The notes below the pieces were generated by a model. The model was not told the origin of the DNA and did no database searches. It saw only the letters and a program-made list of their open reading frames with translations. Shown here in pieces: positions 35,576-45,018 of a stretch of DNA of 64,000 nucleotides. This DNA is from Metallyticus violacea (taxonomy: Eukaryota > Arthropoda > Insecta > Mantodea > Metallyticidae): contig CM060846.1 in assembly GCA_030762175.1 (NCBI GenBank), forward strand, positions 241,895,512 to 241,959,511, written 5' to 3'. The translations under genes and the position numbers were made by a program. Each line of letters begins with the position of its first letter. Within the stretch, counting starts at the first letter, position 1.

Positions 35576-37279
35576 CAAAAAGATGTTGTTTATACTAAAG
35601 CAGACAAAGGAAACAGAATAGTAATTTTGGATAAAGAAGATTATAATAATAGAATGCTGAATTTATTAAATAAAAAAGAATATGTTCCGATCCCATCAGA
35701 CCCATTGAAAAGGTGTGTTAATTCCATCAATGAGGTTCTGAAAACATGTACAGTCATTCCAAAAGAAACAATATTCAAAATAAAACACAGCAACCCTAAA
35801 ATAGCTAGGTTATATGGTTTACCAAAAATTCACAAGACTGGAAATGGTATGCGCCCCATCATTAACAACATCAATACTCCCTCTTACTATTTAGCAAAAT
35901 GGTTAGCTAATAGATTCAAGGCTTTACCAAAATTTCAAACCAGGAGCATAAATAATTCATATCAGTTAATAGAAAAAATTAAAGACATAAAATTGCACCC
36001 CTCTGACACTCTTATATCTTTCGATGTAGAATCTCTGTTTCCTAGCATACCAAAAGAAAAACTCCTGATTTATCTACATGATTGGCTAAAAACAAGTGGA
36101 ATTAATGATATACACATTAAAGAATACATCAAACTGACAGAAATTTGCATAAACCAAGCCTTTTTCACTTTCAAAGGAAAATTTTATAAACAAGAAGCAG
36201 GACTTACAATGGGCAGCCCCTTATCTCCATTTCTAGCTAACCTCTTCATGAGTAGATTTGAAACACACATCAACACAGCGTTTCCATTCATATTTAAGGT
36301 ATGGTACAGATATGTGGATGATATATTTGCCATAGTTGACAGAAAACTCATTGACGATGCCTTAAAACTTCTAAATATTCAAGATAAAAACATTTCATTT
36401 ACATACGAAATAGAAACAGATAACATGCTGCCATTCCTGGATATTAAAATAATGAAATGCCAAGAAAAACTTAAATTTGGAATATACAGAAAGAATACAC
36501 ATGCAGATAATCACATCAAAGCTGACAGTTTAAACCCTACAGCACACAAACATGCAGTAATTAACAGTTTAACACACCGGCTAGTTAACCTACAAATTAG
36601 CAAAGAAGAATATTTTAAAGAATACAAACAAATAGAAGAAACAGCAGTTAAAAATGGTTTTAAAAAAGAACTAGTACATAAAAAGGTGCAGAAATTCAAG
36701 AGACAAAAACATATCAAAGAAACCACAACACTTTCAGCAAAAAAAGATAAACTTATTTTTAAAAAATTCACATATCATCCATGGGCCACAAAAAAATTTC
36801 AGAATATTCTTAAAGATTTTAATATCAGGTTGGCACCGATTAATAGATTTAATGTTCAAAATTTGCTGATAGATAATGTTAATGACAGTATTCCACAAGA
36901 AGAAAAATCAGGTATTTACAAAATAAACTGTGCAGAATGTGAAAAAATCTACATAGGGAAAACAAAGAGAAACATTGGCACACGGTTAAAGGAACATTTC
37001 AGGAACATAAAGTACAAGCAAATAGAGAAATCAGCAGTAGCATATCATTTTTGGACACAAAATCACGACATAATAAATAAAACAAAATTATTAAAATCAG
37101 TACAAGGACCTACGGAATTAGCAACCTGGGAGAAAATCTACATCTACAAATACAAAAACAGCATAATGAACTTCGACATTGTCGGGGATGAAAACATAAA
37201 CTACAAGTTTATCACACCGCCACCAGAGCAGAATTTACATTCCCACAGCTCAACGAATGATCCGACAGTTGAACCTTAG
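35576..37279 (+). CDS. PLE reverse transcriptase / GIY-YIG endonuclease ORF
   Basis: Open from just after a TGA at 35573 to the stop at 37279. No ATG need be the true start because the 5' end looks truncated. Counting from 35627 as residue 1 (550 aa): 'YGLPKIHKTGNGMRPIINN' near 63-81, RT A block 'ISFDVESLFPSIP' near 131, B block 'AGLTMGSPLSPFLANLF' near 191, catalytic 'WYRYVDDIFAI' near 226, 'DNMLPFLDIKIMKC' near 266. A GIY-YIG nuclease runs from about 428 ('GIYKINCAECEKIYIGKTKR') to about 520, with the linked Cys pair and 'HFW..NHD' typical of PLEs. RT copies element RNA at the cut site and GIY-YIG nicks the target. With no internal stop or frameshift it is the youngest-looking copy here. 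Confidence 0.9.
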   Translation, partial: QKDVVYTKADKGNRIVILDKEDYNNRMLNLLNKKEYVPIPSDPLKRCVNSINEVLKTCTVIPKETIFKIKHSNPKIARLYGLPKIHKTGNGMRPIINNINTPSYYLAKWLANRFKALPKFQTRSINNSYQLIEKIKDIKLHPSDTLISFDVESLFPSIPKEKLLIYLHDWLKTSGINDIHIKEYIKLTEICINQAFFTFKGKFYKQEAGLTMGSPLSPFLANLFMSRFETHINTAFPFIFKVWYRYVDDIFAIVDRKLIDDALKLLNIQDKNISFTYEIETDNMLPFLDIKIMKCQEKLKFGIYRKNTHADNHIKADSLNPTAHKHAVINSLTHRLVNLQISKEEYFKEYKQIEETAVKNGFKKELVHKKVQKFKRQKHIKETTTLSAKKDKLIFKKFTYHPWATKKFQNILKDFNIRLAPINRFNVQNLLIDNVNDSIPQEEKSGIYKINCAECEKIYIGKTKRNIGTRLKEHFRNIKYKQIEKSAVAYHFWTQNHDIINKTKLLKSVQGPTELATWEKIYIYKYKNSIMNFDIVGDENINYKFITPPPEQNLHSHSSTNDPTVEP

Positions 37280-37280
37280 C

Positions 37281-37320
37281 ATGGCTAAAGATGGGAACAA
37301 ATGTTCTCGAAACCGGTTCC
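37281..37320 (+). ncRNA. Hammerhead-like motif of best-preserved PLE
   Basis: Plus strand: CTAAAGATGG, stem II GGGAAC-AAAT-GTTCTC, GAAACCGGTTCC with the ACCGGT palindrome as stem III. The sister copy (51566-51605) has the more canonical CTGAAGATGG, so the TG-to-TA change here probably weakens the core. Confidence 0.5.
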
Positions 37321-37384
37321 ATACATTTATAAAAAGTAAGTGAAGCTTTAAGAGTGTGTAGTTCAACTAATCATACAATGATAT

Positions 37385-37620
37385 CCATTAATATGACAAA
37401 ATCAGCTATTCAGGAACTTGTTTGGGAGCTTATTCAACATACCCTATATTCCGCTGATCTTGCAATCTCAGATTTCCACCTTTTCCACTCCCCATTCAAC
37501 ATTCTCTCAGAAAACTGCTTTGGTAATTGAAAATGTTCTTCAAACTTGGCTTGTCGATTCCATTTACCTCCAAACCAGCAGCTATCTTCAGGCATGGAAT
37601 CAAAATAAACAGTCCCAGCA
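37385..37620 (+). mobile_element. Mariner remnant, right part (split by PLE)
   Basis: Continues the transposase with 'IQELVWELIQH', 'YSADLAISDFHLFHS' (third catalytic Asp region, SPDLAPSDYHLF-like) and 'ENCFGN'. It ends against the T-tract of a SINE. The first 20 bp are the right copy of the PLE target duplication. Confidence 0.82.
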
Positions 37621-37926
37621 TTTTTTTTTTTTTTGATTGATTTATTTATGGACGCTCTTTAACATCTCAGGTCATCAGCGTCCCATTCAACTCAGGGAGT
37701 GAAATGGCCAACAAATTTTGCTCAGAGGCCTCTCTTTCAGGCTTGAGGTTCTTTGTCGTGCTGTAAATGTATGACACAGGACCCACAGCTTTACTTCCCT
37801 TCCGAAGGAAGCCATACTTAGGATTTTTACGCCTGAAAAAATCCATCGGTCCTGGCCGGGTTCGAACCCGCAATCTTGGGTTTAGGAGGCAAGTATGGTA
37901 AGCTCCAGCATTGACAGACTCTCATA
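37621..37926 (-). mobile_element. tRNA-derived SINE, family A, nearly full length
   Basis: The minus-strand head has 'cttgcctcctaaaccc' and a canonical B box 'gggttcgaacccgg' (near 37850-37870). The body has 'aaaaatcctaagtatggc', 'aaagaacctcaagcctg' and 'gttaaagagcgtccataaat', with an A-tail seen here as a T run. It is the best family A reference in the window. Confidence 0.9.
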
Positions 37927-37929
37927 GAT

Positions 37930-38680
37930 AATGTAAGAAAGTCTATTACTAATTAGTTTCTATAGATGAGTTTAAAATAAAATTTAGGTCAAAGCAAAAA
38001 AAATGCTATGAAGGTATGCATAAACCCAAAGCAACAACTTTAAAAGCTTGAGTATAAGATGTAAGAACTTAAAGCCAGCAAGTTTCTCAAGGAATCCTTT
38101 GTGCCATACTCAGTCAAAGACGTGTATCAATATCTAGTAGTACTGTTGCAGCAAACTTGCACACAACCCCATGTTTGATGTTTTTGGACTCTAATTAATG
38201 ATAATGTAGTGAAGAATTTGGATCTAAGTCCACATTACTTATCAATATGTCTTGTAAAGGCAGGGTTTAAGCACTTTAGTGTTACCATTTCAAGAATTTT
38301 GGTAAGGAGATAAGTAGGCTTATTGGCCAGTAGTATTTTTGATTTTAGTGTTTCTTTTTGGAGAAATGTGGGATGTTTGCTGTTTTCATTGGTGGAAAAG
38401 AAACCAGGTCAAGTAAATAATTATATATTTTGGAAAGGATAAGAATTGTTTGATAGCTGTTTTAAGGCAGTGTTTGTATTTTGTTGGGACCTGATTTTTT
38501 TGGGAGGGGAGGGGATAAATTGATCACTGCATTTAGGAAGGACACAATTTGTGAACTTATGAGTTTGGCGAACATGGAAGTTCTGCATTAGTCTCTGTAG
38601 TGAAGTAGGGGATATACAAATGTTTCGCGTAAGCATTAATTCTGGGACATTTGCTAAAACTTCAGATATTCCCACGTTTG
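37930..38680 (-). mobile_element. Non-LTR retrotransposon remnant (Jockey-like RT)
   Basis: Minus-strand broken frames include 'GLRSKFFTTLSLI' and 'FDxVWHKGFLEKL' (about 38120-38070), like the RT A-block region of Jockey-type elements. An upstream open frame (38421-38675) would be the pre-RT linker. Identification rests on two short blocks. Confidence 0.55.
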
Positions 38681-38700
38681 TAGTTCAGTTAGTTGATTGT

Positions 38701-38982
38701 TTTTTTTTTTTTTTTTTTTTTTTGAGTAGTGTTTAACGCCCGTTTTTACTACTGAGGCACCACAGGCGGTGGACACTGATGATGCATGAAATGAAATGAT
38801 AAATTGGGAAAGGATATTTTTTTTTTAAGGAAGGAAGCGTTCCAGGCCTAAGTTTAGGTACCTCCCCGGCATTTGCCAGTTATGAAGACTGAGGAAAACC
38901 TGGAAAAAACCCCAGTCAGGGAGGACGGTCCTGGCGGGATTCGAACCGCAGACCTCCCGCTCACGAGTCCGTGCCTTAACGA
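38701..38982 (-). mobile_element. tRNA-derived SINE, family B, with 13-bp target duplication
   Basis: Minus-strand head 'gttaaggcacggactcgtgag' and B box 'ggttcgaatcccgcc', body with 'aaatg/caaatgccgg', 'cagtgtccaccgcctgtgg' and the 3' end 'gggcgttaaac'. The 13-mer gttagttgattgt flanks it (38688-38700 and 38983-38995). Confidence 0.92.
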
Positions 38983-39094
38983 GTTAGTTGATTGTGGTTG
39001 AGTGATGAAATTTGTATTTTGTTACTCCCTAACTATTAGATGCATACGTGTTTCAGGTCCAAATCCTTAAGGCATGTTCAGATGCAGAAAAATT

Positions 39095-39345
39095 GTTCCT
39101 TTGGTTTATTTATGGAAGTTCTTTTGTCATCTCAGGGCAGCAGCATCTCATTCAATTCAGGGCATGAAAAGGCCTATAAATTTTGCCCAGAGGCTTCTTC
39201 TTTCATGTTTGAGGTTCTTTTACATGCCGTAAATTTACAACATGGGACCCATGGCTTTACTTCCCTTCCAAAGAAAGCCATACTTAAGATTTTTATGCCA
39301 GATGAAATCCATTGACCCTGGCTAGGATTCAGAGCTGCCATTGAT
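39095..39345 (-). mobile_element. tRNA-derived SINE, family A
   Basis: Body blocks as at 37621-37926 ('cttaagtatgg' variant, 'gtaaatttacggcatg', 'ctgaattgaatgag'), with a degraded head. Confidence 0.82.
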
Positions 39346-39663
39346 GGAGGACTTGGAATGCAGGGCAGAAAATGCTTTGAAGTCCCTGTAAATGTTCTCC
39401 TGTGAAGAATGCATACAAGTGCAATATCCTACATCTGTATTTCAACATGTATTTAGAGTTGTGAATGGTACTTCATTGGATGTATGCACCATATAATCCC
39501 ATGTGTGTTTTCCTGGAGCAGAAAATTCATCCCAACCATGTTGTAATATTGGCAGTTTTTCAGCCTTGTGTTTTGAATTGTAAAGTATGCAGTTTTCCCT
39601 CCTATTGAGAGGAATTGTTGATGTAATACTCCTGTAGCTTCCACCTGTTCAAGAGAGGAAACT

Positions 39664-40210
39664 TAGGCACAAGATCACAGGTTCAATCCTGGCCAGTTTG
39701 AGTGGATTTTTTGTGTGCAAAAATCATAAGTATTGCTTCCTTTTGGAAGGGAAATAAAGCTGTGGCCCTTTTGTTTTTTGTAGCATTTAATGCTTGTTTT
39801 TACAACTGAGGCACCACAGGCAGTGGACACTGATGATACATGAAATGAAATGCTATATTGTGAAAGGATATTTTTTTTAAGGAAGAAAGCGTTGTCTAAG
39901 TTTAGGGTACCTTCCCGGCATTTGCCAGGTATGAGGACTGAGGAAAACCTGGGGGAAAAAACCAGTCAGGGAGGACGGTCCTGGCGGGGTTCGAACCCCA
40001 GACCTCCCACTAACGAGTTCGCACCTTAACAACCTCGGCCACCCGTGGCGGTTGGCTGTGGTCCTGTGTCATAGATTTTTGGCATGTAAAAGAACCTCAT
40101 ACCTGAAAGAAGGGGCCTTTAAGTAAAGTTTATCAACTCTTTCATGGCCTGAATTGAATGTGATGCTGCTGACCTGAAATGTTAAAGAGCGGTCATAAAT
40201 AAATATCTAA
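39664..40210 (+). mobile_element. tRNA-derived SINE, family A, split by a family B SINE
   Basis: Head with B box 'ggttcaatcctggcc' at about 39689, body to 39769, resuming at 40055 and ending in 'gagcggtcataaataaat' near 40203. The interruption at 39770-40054 is flanked by an 11-bp duplication. Confidence 0.87.
39770..40054 (-). mobile_element. tRNA-derived SINE, family B, nested in family A
   Basis: Minus-strand head 'cgccacgggtggccgagg' and B box 'ggggttcgaaccccgcc', body as in the other family B copies. Flanks gctgtggccct (39759-39769) and gctgtggtcct (40055-40065) are the duplicated target in the family A SINE. Family B was therefore active after this family A copy inserted. Confidence 0.92.
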
Positions 40211-41744
40211 GAGCAGGAAGGAATTTTAATGGCTATTACAGTGCTTCCACCATGCCTATCTCTGTTGTTCCTGTACACAGTATAGCCAGATATGCTAAAT
40301 AGGCCATTGAATTCTAAGTGTGTCTTGTAAGCAATGGTGAATAAAAAAATATGTTCCGCTCAGTTTTTAATGTGTGAAGTGTATTTGTTGCATTCCATAT
40401 AGTGAATGTAGTAATGTCATTAGCCATAAAACAATTATACCAGCAAGCAGAGCAAAGAAACCTGCATACCATGTCAGAATTCGCCTCATATTCTGTGACT
40501 GAGTGAGTCTGGGGAACTTTTATGCAAAATATTATGGCAATCTGTCATTATACTCAGAGCATGCCTGATACTGTACACAGTGACCCAGTTATGGCAGAAA
40601 TAGCTCTTATATTGAGAAGGAGGGAAGTCATAAGTTTGGGATACATGTCCTCATTTAAATTGCACCAGTGAGCATACCCTGCTCTATAGCCATTTTTGGC
40701 ATTGCATCAGAATCAAGGGCAAGAATCCTGAGAAGCAATGTGTAGAAAAAAGTCTTAAGTCTGTCCTCTTAAGCTTACAATTCTAGCAAATAAATGTTTA
40801 GCACAAGCATACAGCATTAAGTTAGTAAATGTTATGTATACCTAGGCTATTTTGCAGGCTCCAAGCTCCTGCTTAATATGCCATCAAGGTAAATTAATAT
40901 AAAATGGTTGTGCAACTCTGGCTTATTGTTGATAAGCTGATGTGATTTGCACAGAGAGCCTATGATTGGCTCCTGCATAGCATATCTTTTCTTGATTGGC
41001 CCAGCTGCAAATGTAATAAGGTGCTTGCAGGCTTAGTATCTGTGTTCAGTTGATGCATCAGGAATACATGACATTGGGTGCAACTGAGAAAATTTTCTGC
41101 AAATTGCCAAGACTCCCTATTGCACAAAATGATTAAATCCCTCGTAAATTATGCTTGCTGCATTTATAAATTACATGCTGCTCCACAGAAAAAAGAAATG
41201 CCAATATATCTATGTCTAGGGCAGTTTTCTAGAAACAGTTTGGCAGAAAGAAGCAAACTGCATAGTTACATTGGCTTTTAAAAGGTGCTGATTATGCTTT
41301 TTGAGAGTATGGTTTGTAATTTTCCAAATATATGCTAGAAAAGCTGTGCAAATATTCACTGCCAGATCTTGTTTGGATTTAGCAGATTAATTTTTCTTAT
41401 AAAATGCAATGTTCTTTTCACCTATTGGAAGAAATCTGATTGTTAGACCAGGCTCAAGAAGTAAATAATCCAAGGCCAACTGTATTTGCCAGACTCCGAT
41501 GTAAATATCTATAGTAGACAAAATTGTGAAAAATGTGGTCCATTCTGTTAATTACATGGCTTTGTTAATTTGGTTCATTGCAGTTGTCTGGTTTAATAAG
41601 GTGGTTTATAGCTGGAAGTAAATAAACAGTGGCATGTTACTTTTATTTTTTATTAAGTTAATATTTATTTAGTGAAATCATACCTGGAATTTGTTTAATA
41701 CAAAGTGTTGTACAACATGGTTGCTCTTATATGTCTTAATTATG
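40211..41744. other. No recognisable gene
   Basis: Intronic sequence. Two ATTGG (reverse CCAAT) boxes lie about 35 bp apart at 40960-41005 with no other promoter support. The 41078-41281 open frame shows no motif. Confidence 0.4.
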
Positions 41745-42470
41745 GCTGTGCACCACATAATACCATATTTACATTTACTAAATAGCAGTAATTAAAGGGG
41801 CAGTGGATAAAGAGTATACATCATGCAAATTTCACAGTTGATGGTTAAACTGTAGTGTGTATTAAATGTATTGTACTAAAATTTGTGGTTAGGGAAGATA
41901 TTTTCCTGGTGCAAATTTCTGTAATCTACCATCATATGTGACGGTGTGGGCTAGCAAAGATTCCAAAGAATGTATGAAGTGAGGTTTGGATTGAGATAAA
42001 AGTTTTACTGAAAGATGTGAGCATGATGTTATAACATGTTTCAACTCATTTGCAAGTGAGTTTATGCAAAGACAGCACCTGTGGTGGGTCGATCATGTTG
42101 CTACTTTTATTTTATTTGTTTTTTTTTTTTTTTATATCACAATGTCGTAATGCAAAGCATAATACCACATTTACATTTCCTAAATAGCAATAATTAAAGG
42201 AATGGATAAACAGTATGTGCCATACACATTTGAAGTTAATGGTGAAAGTGTGGATTAAATGTTTTGTACCAAAATTTGTGGTTAGGGAAGACATTTTCCT
42301 TGTGCAATTTTCCCTAATCTACCATCATATGTGACAGTGAGGGTTAGCATTGAAAGGAAAATTCCGGAAGAATGTGTGAAGCAGGTTTAGGAGGAGATGA
42401 AGAGTTTTAATGATAGGTGTGAGCAGGATATTATATTTTGACTCCTTTGCAAGTGAGGTTAAGACGAGAC
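41745..42470 (+). repeat. Diverged direct repeat, two units of about 330 bp
   Basis: Unit 1 (about 41745-42075) and unit 2 (about 42145-42470) share 'aataccatatttacatttac', 'aaaatttgtggttagggaaga' and 'taccatcatatgtgac', plus a 'tttgcaagtgag' end block. They differ by substitutions and small indels, and are separated by a poly-T stretch. No coding capacity or terminal motif; origin unknown. Confidence 0.85.
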
Positions 42471-42999
42471 AGACATATCTATTTTTAACTATTGCCAAGG
42501 AAGGCGATGCTTTCATCAAATGGACGATGATAAATATGAAGCTATGTCCCATCTATATCGATTAGTTTTAATGTGTCCAGTAATTTGGAAGTTCGTATAT
42601 TGTATAAAGATTTGTGCCTACACATGGAGAAGTTTATAATACATATTATTTTATATTTCCATTACATATGAGAAATATTTTTTGTAAACAAATTCGAATT
42701 CTTAAAAACCATAGAACATTTTGCAATTATAAATAATGTCATCTTGTAAACGTAATACTGCGTAAAGTTTCGTATTGCTATTGGCAATAGAAGGGCAACT
42801 TCGGCCGCAACTTTTTTCCCTAATGGAGTCTGGTAAATAAAGTCGGCTTTGAATAATCCCCGCACTATTATTTTAGGAAGGGAGATTTGGAAAAATATAT
42901 GTAAAAAAGGTATTTGTTCATCTGTATTAAATATTTATATTGAGAACATTAGAGATTACAATAAATAATACCTTAAAATATTATTAAATTTAAGAAATT
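42471..42999. other. No recognisable gene
   Basis: AT-rich spacer before the CpG-rich block. Confidence 0.45.
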
Positions 43000-43800
43000 T
43001 GTTGCGTCGCTCATAATCTTCCTAATCACGTCTCGAATGCGGAACCAACCAGTATTCTGCAAAAAGAAATTGTTCACCCTAAGTAGCATCTTGCATGATT
43101 TTGTTCTATTTAGCATAAAAAGTGTGATAAAACACCGTTAATTTTATAGTTAATGTGCTGCCTTACCTCTATTCATCCATCACTGCAAGGAGAGTCGTCG
43201 TCGTTATCATCATCGCACGATCTCTTTTCTCCCACAGCATATGGTCCTCCGTTCCATGCAGGAAAATCCGAAATTCGTACTTCTTGAAGCTTCCTTAAAA
43301 CAATTAACTGTTATGTTTAGTTCTCTTGCTATTGTTCTGCTTTCAATTGGCACATTTCACTCGTAACGGTACATTCAAACTGTCTCTTTTCAGTCAATGC
43401 CCGCATAATGTTTTCCATTTCTGGAACCTTTGCTTTTTGTCCGCGAAATGCCCGCCGGTTACTGTTCGTCTGCTCAAAACGAACTTTATTTTTTCTTCAG
43501 TCACGAATACAGCACTCATTCGCGTCGTATTTTCGTTCAGCAGCGCCATTGTCAGTTTGTTCTGCCTCTTTATTAATCTGGAGCTTTCCTTTCACCGTGA
43601 ACGACCTGTGACGATGTTTCACACTAGCCATCCTGAAAACGTGCTTTCACTTCAGCTGACGCTATGAAATGACCTATGACGCGATTCTCGTTTGTGACGA
43701 AAGAATCTCCCCTAACGCAAACAATTCCCTCACCGTAACTTTTCTCTTAAATTTTGTTAAAAAAATATGTGGGATTATACGCTCACATACGTTATCATCT
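43000..43800. promoter_or_regulatory. CpG-rich block, candidate promoter/first exon region
   Basis: By hand I count about 40 CpG dinucleotides in 800 bp, while neighbouring kilobases have very few. Four TGACG motifs (CRE half-site-like) lie within about 90 bp at 43608-43698. On the minus strand a strong splice donor, GAG|GTAAGG, falls at 43167/43166, so an antisense first exon ending at 43167 is plausible. No conserved protein is encoded; the open frame 43326-43667 has no known motif. The block looks unmethylated and therefore functional, which is inference. Confidence 0.45.
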
Positions 43801-44807
43801 CCATATAAATGTAAAGTCACTGTCATTTTTACCTAAACAGTTCTTAACATTGAAGAAGGGGCTTTAAACTGAGCAAAACATGATACCCAACACTATAGAA
43901 TATTTGAACTAAGATAATAACCTGCCCACATGAGCTTATCAGTAATGAACACTAAATCTTAACAGCATCCTACCAAAACTTACCCACTTTTGTATCCCAG
44001 GCAATTAGGAATGAGTGCCACCTCACAACCATCTATAAATAGCTCATCAGTCTTGACAATAGATTCAGTAGCTGCCAGGAAACATTTTTTACACCATGTA
44101 TGATTTGATTAAATTTATTTATTTATCCCCTGATCACTTAGCAGTGATATGGGACATGTCCTTATGGTGGGACAAGGCATGTTGCCCAGTCAGCAAGGGA
44201 GACTTGTTAACAAAATACTTAGACTGTTCATACACAGCAGAATAACATAGAAGTTACACCAATATAAATTGCTTTACAAAGTTTACAAGATAACATGTAC
44301 ACAACATTCTTAAAAAAACCAATAGTAAATGAAGTAATTGTAATTCTCTAGATAAATTTGGACTGTAGAATGAATAACATGGCATAAATAGCACACAAGT
44401 TATGCATTTGGGGTATTGGTAAGGATATGAGCCTGCAACTGGACAAGGTTATTTAAATGGAGATAGGTTATGGCAAAAATATACTTTTAACTTTAGGGGA
44501 ATGTTATATAAAAGTAAGGCAGGGTGCAAATTTAGAAAAATCACTTAAATATGATACATTAATAAAGTATCGTGGCATTCTTTCAAAATAGGTTTGATGC
44601 TCTCAATTCCAGGAATGTAAATGGCAAAGGGTAATGAATTTCTTATCAGAAGTTTTTGGTTTGCATTGGAATTTTTTGTGCACTCAGTATGATATGGGAT
44701 TATAAAAGGAGCAAGCATAATTTTGATCTTGGGAACTTTTGAACTAGATTCTTCAATAAGTATCAAATGAAAATTTGTTACAAAGACAGTGGATACAGAT
44801 TGAAATA
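43801..44807. other. No recognisable gene
   Basis: AT-rich intronic sequence; nothing supported. Confidence 0.45.
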
Positions 44808-45018
44808 GAAAAAAGATTGATTGATTGATTTGAGTTATTTACGGATGCTCTTTAACATCTCAGGTCATCAATGTCCCATTCTATTCAGGGCATGAAATGG
44901 CCAACAAATTTTGCTCAGAAGCCTCTTCCTTAAGGCGTGAGGTTTTTTTTCATGCCGAAAATGTACATAATGGGACCCACGGCTTTACTTCCTTCTGAAG
45001 GAAGGAAGCCATACTTAG
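44808..45018 (-). mobile_element. tRNA-derived SINE, family A, head-truncated
   Basis: Starts with an (attg)n-rich tail, then family A body up to the 'aagtatggcttcc' block. The tRNA-like head is missing, so it is a 5'-truncated copy that lies against PLE sequence. Confidence 0.85.

Larger units (their letters stand above)
35569..37384 (+). mobile_element. Penelope-like element, best-preserved copy
   Basis: Insertion bounded by a 20-bp near-perfect direct repeat in a mariner element. It holds one long ORF, a hammerhead-like motif after the stop, and a tail with 'aagtaagtgaagctttaagagtgt'-type sequence shared with 51610-51660 and 4530-4560. The 5' end is probably truncated, since PLE ORFs usually also have an N-terminal region. 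The second copy of this family (49880-51720) begins at the same internal point. Confidence 0.9.

Noticed and set aside
35627..37279. Long ORF as a host gene
   Set aside because: RT and GIY-YIG domains, flanking target duplication and a second copy at 49.9 kb show it is a PLE.
40960..41005. Promoter with two inverted CCAAT boxes
   Set aside because: Two ATTGG pentamers alone are expected by chance; no CpG enrichment or transcript evidence.
43326..43667. 113-codon frame in the CpG-rich block as a protein gene
   Set aside because: No recognised motif and an overlapping second frame; GC-richer sequence is enough to explain its length.
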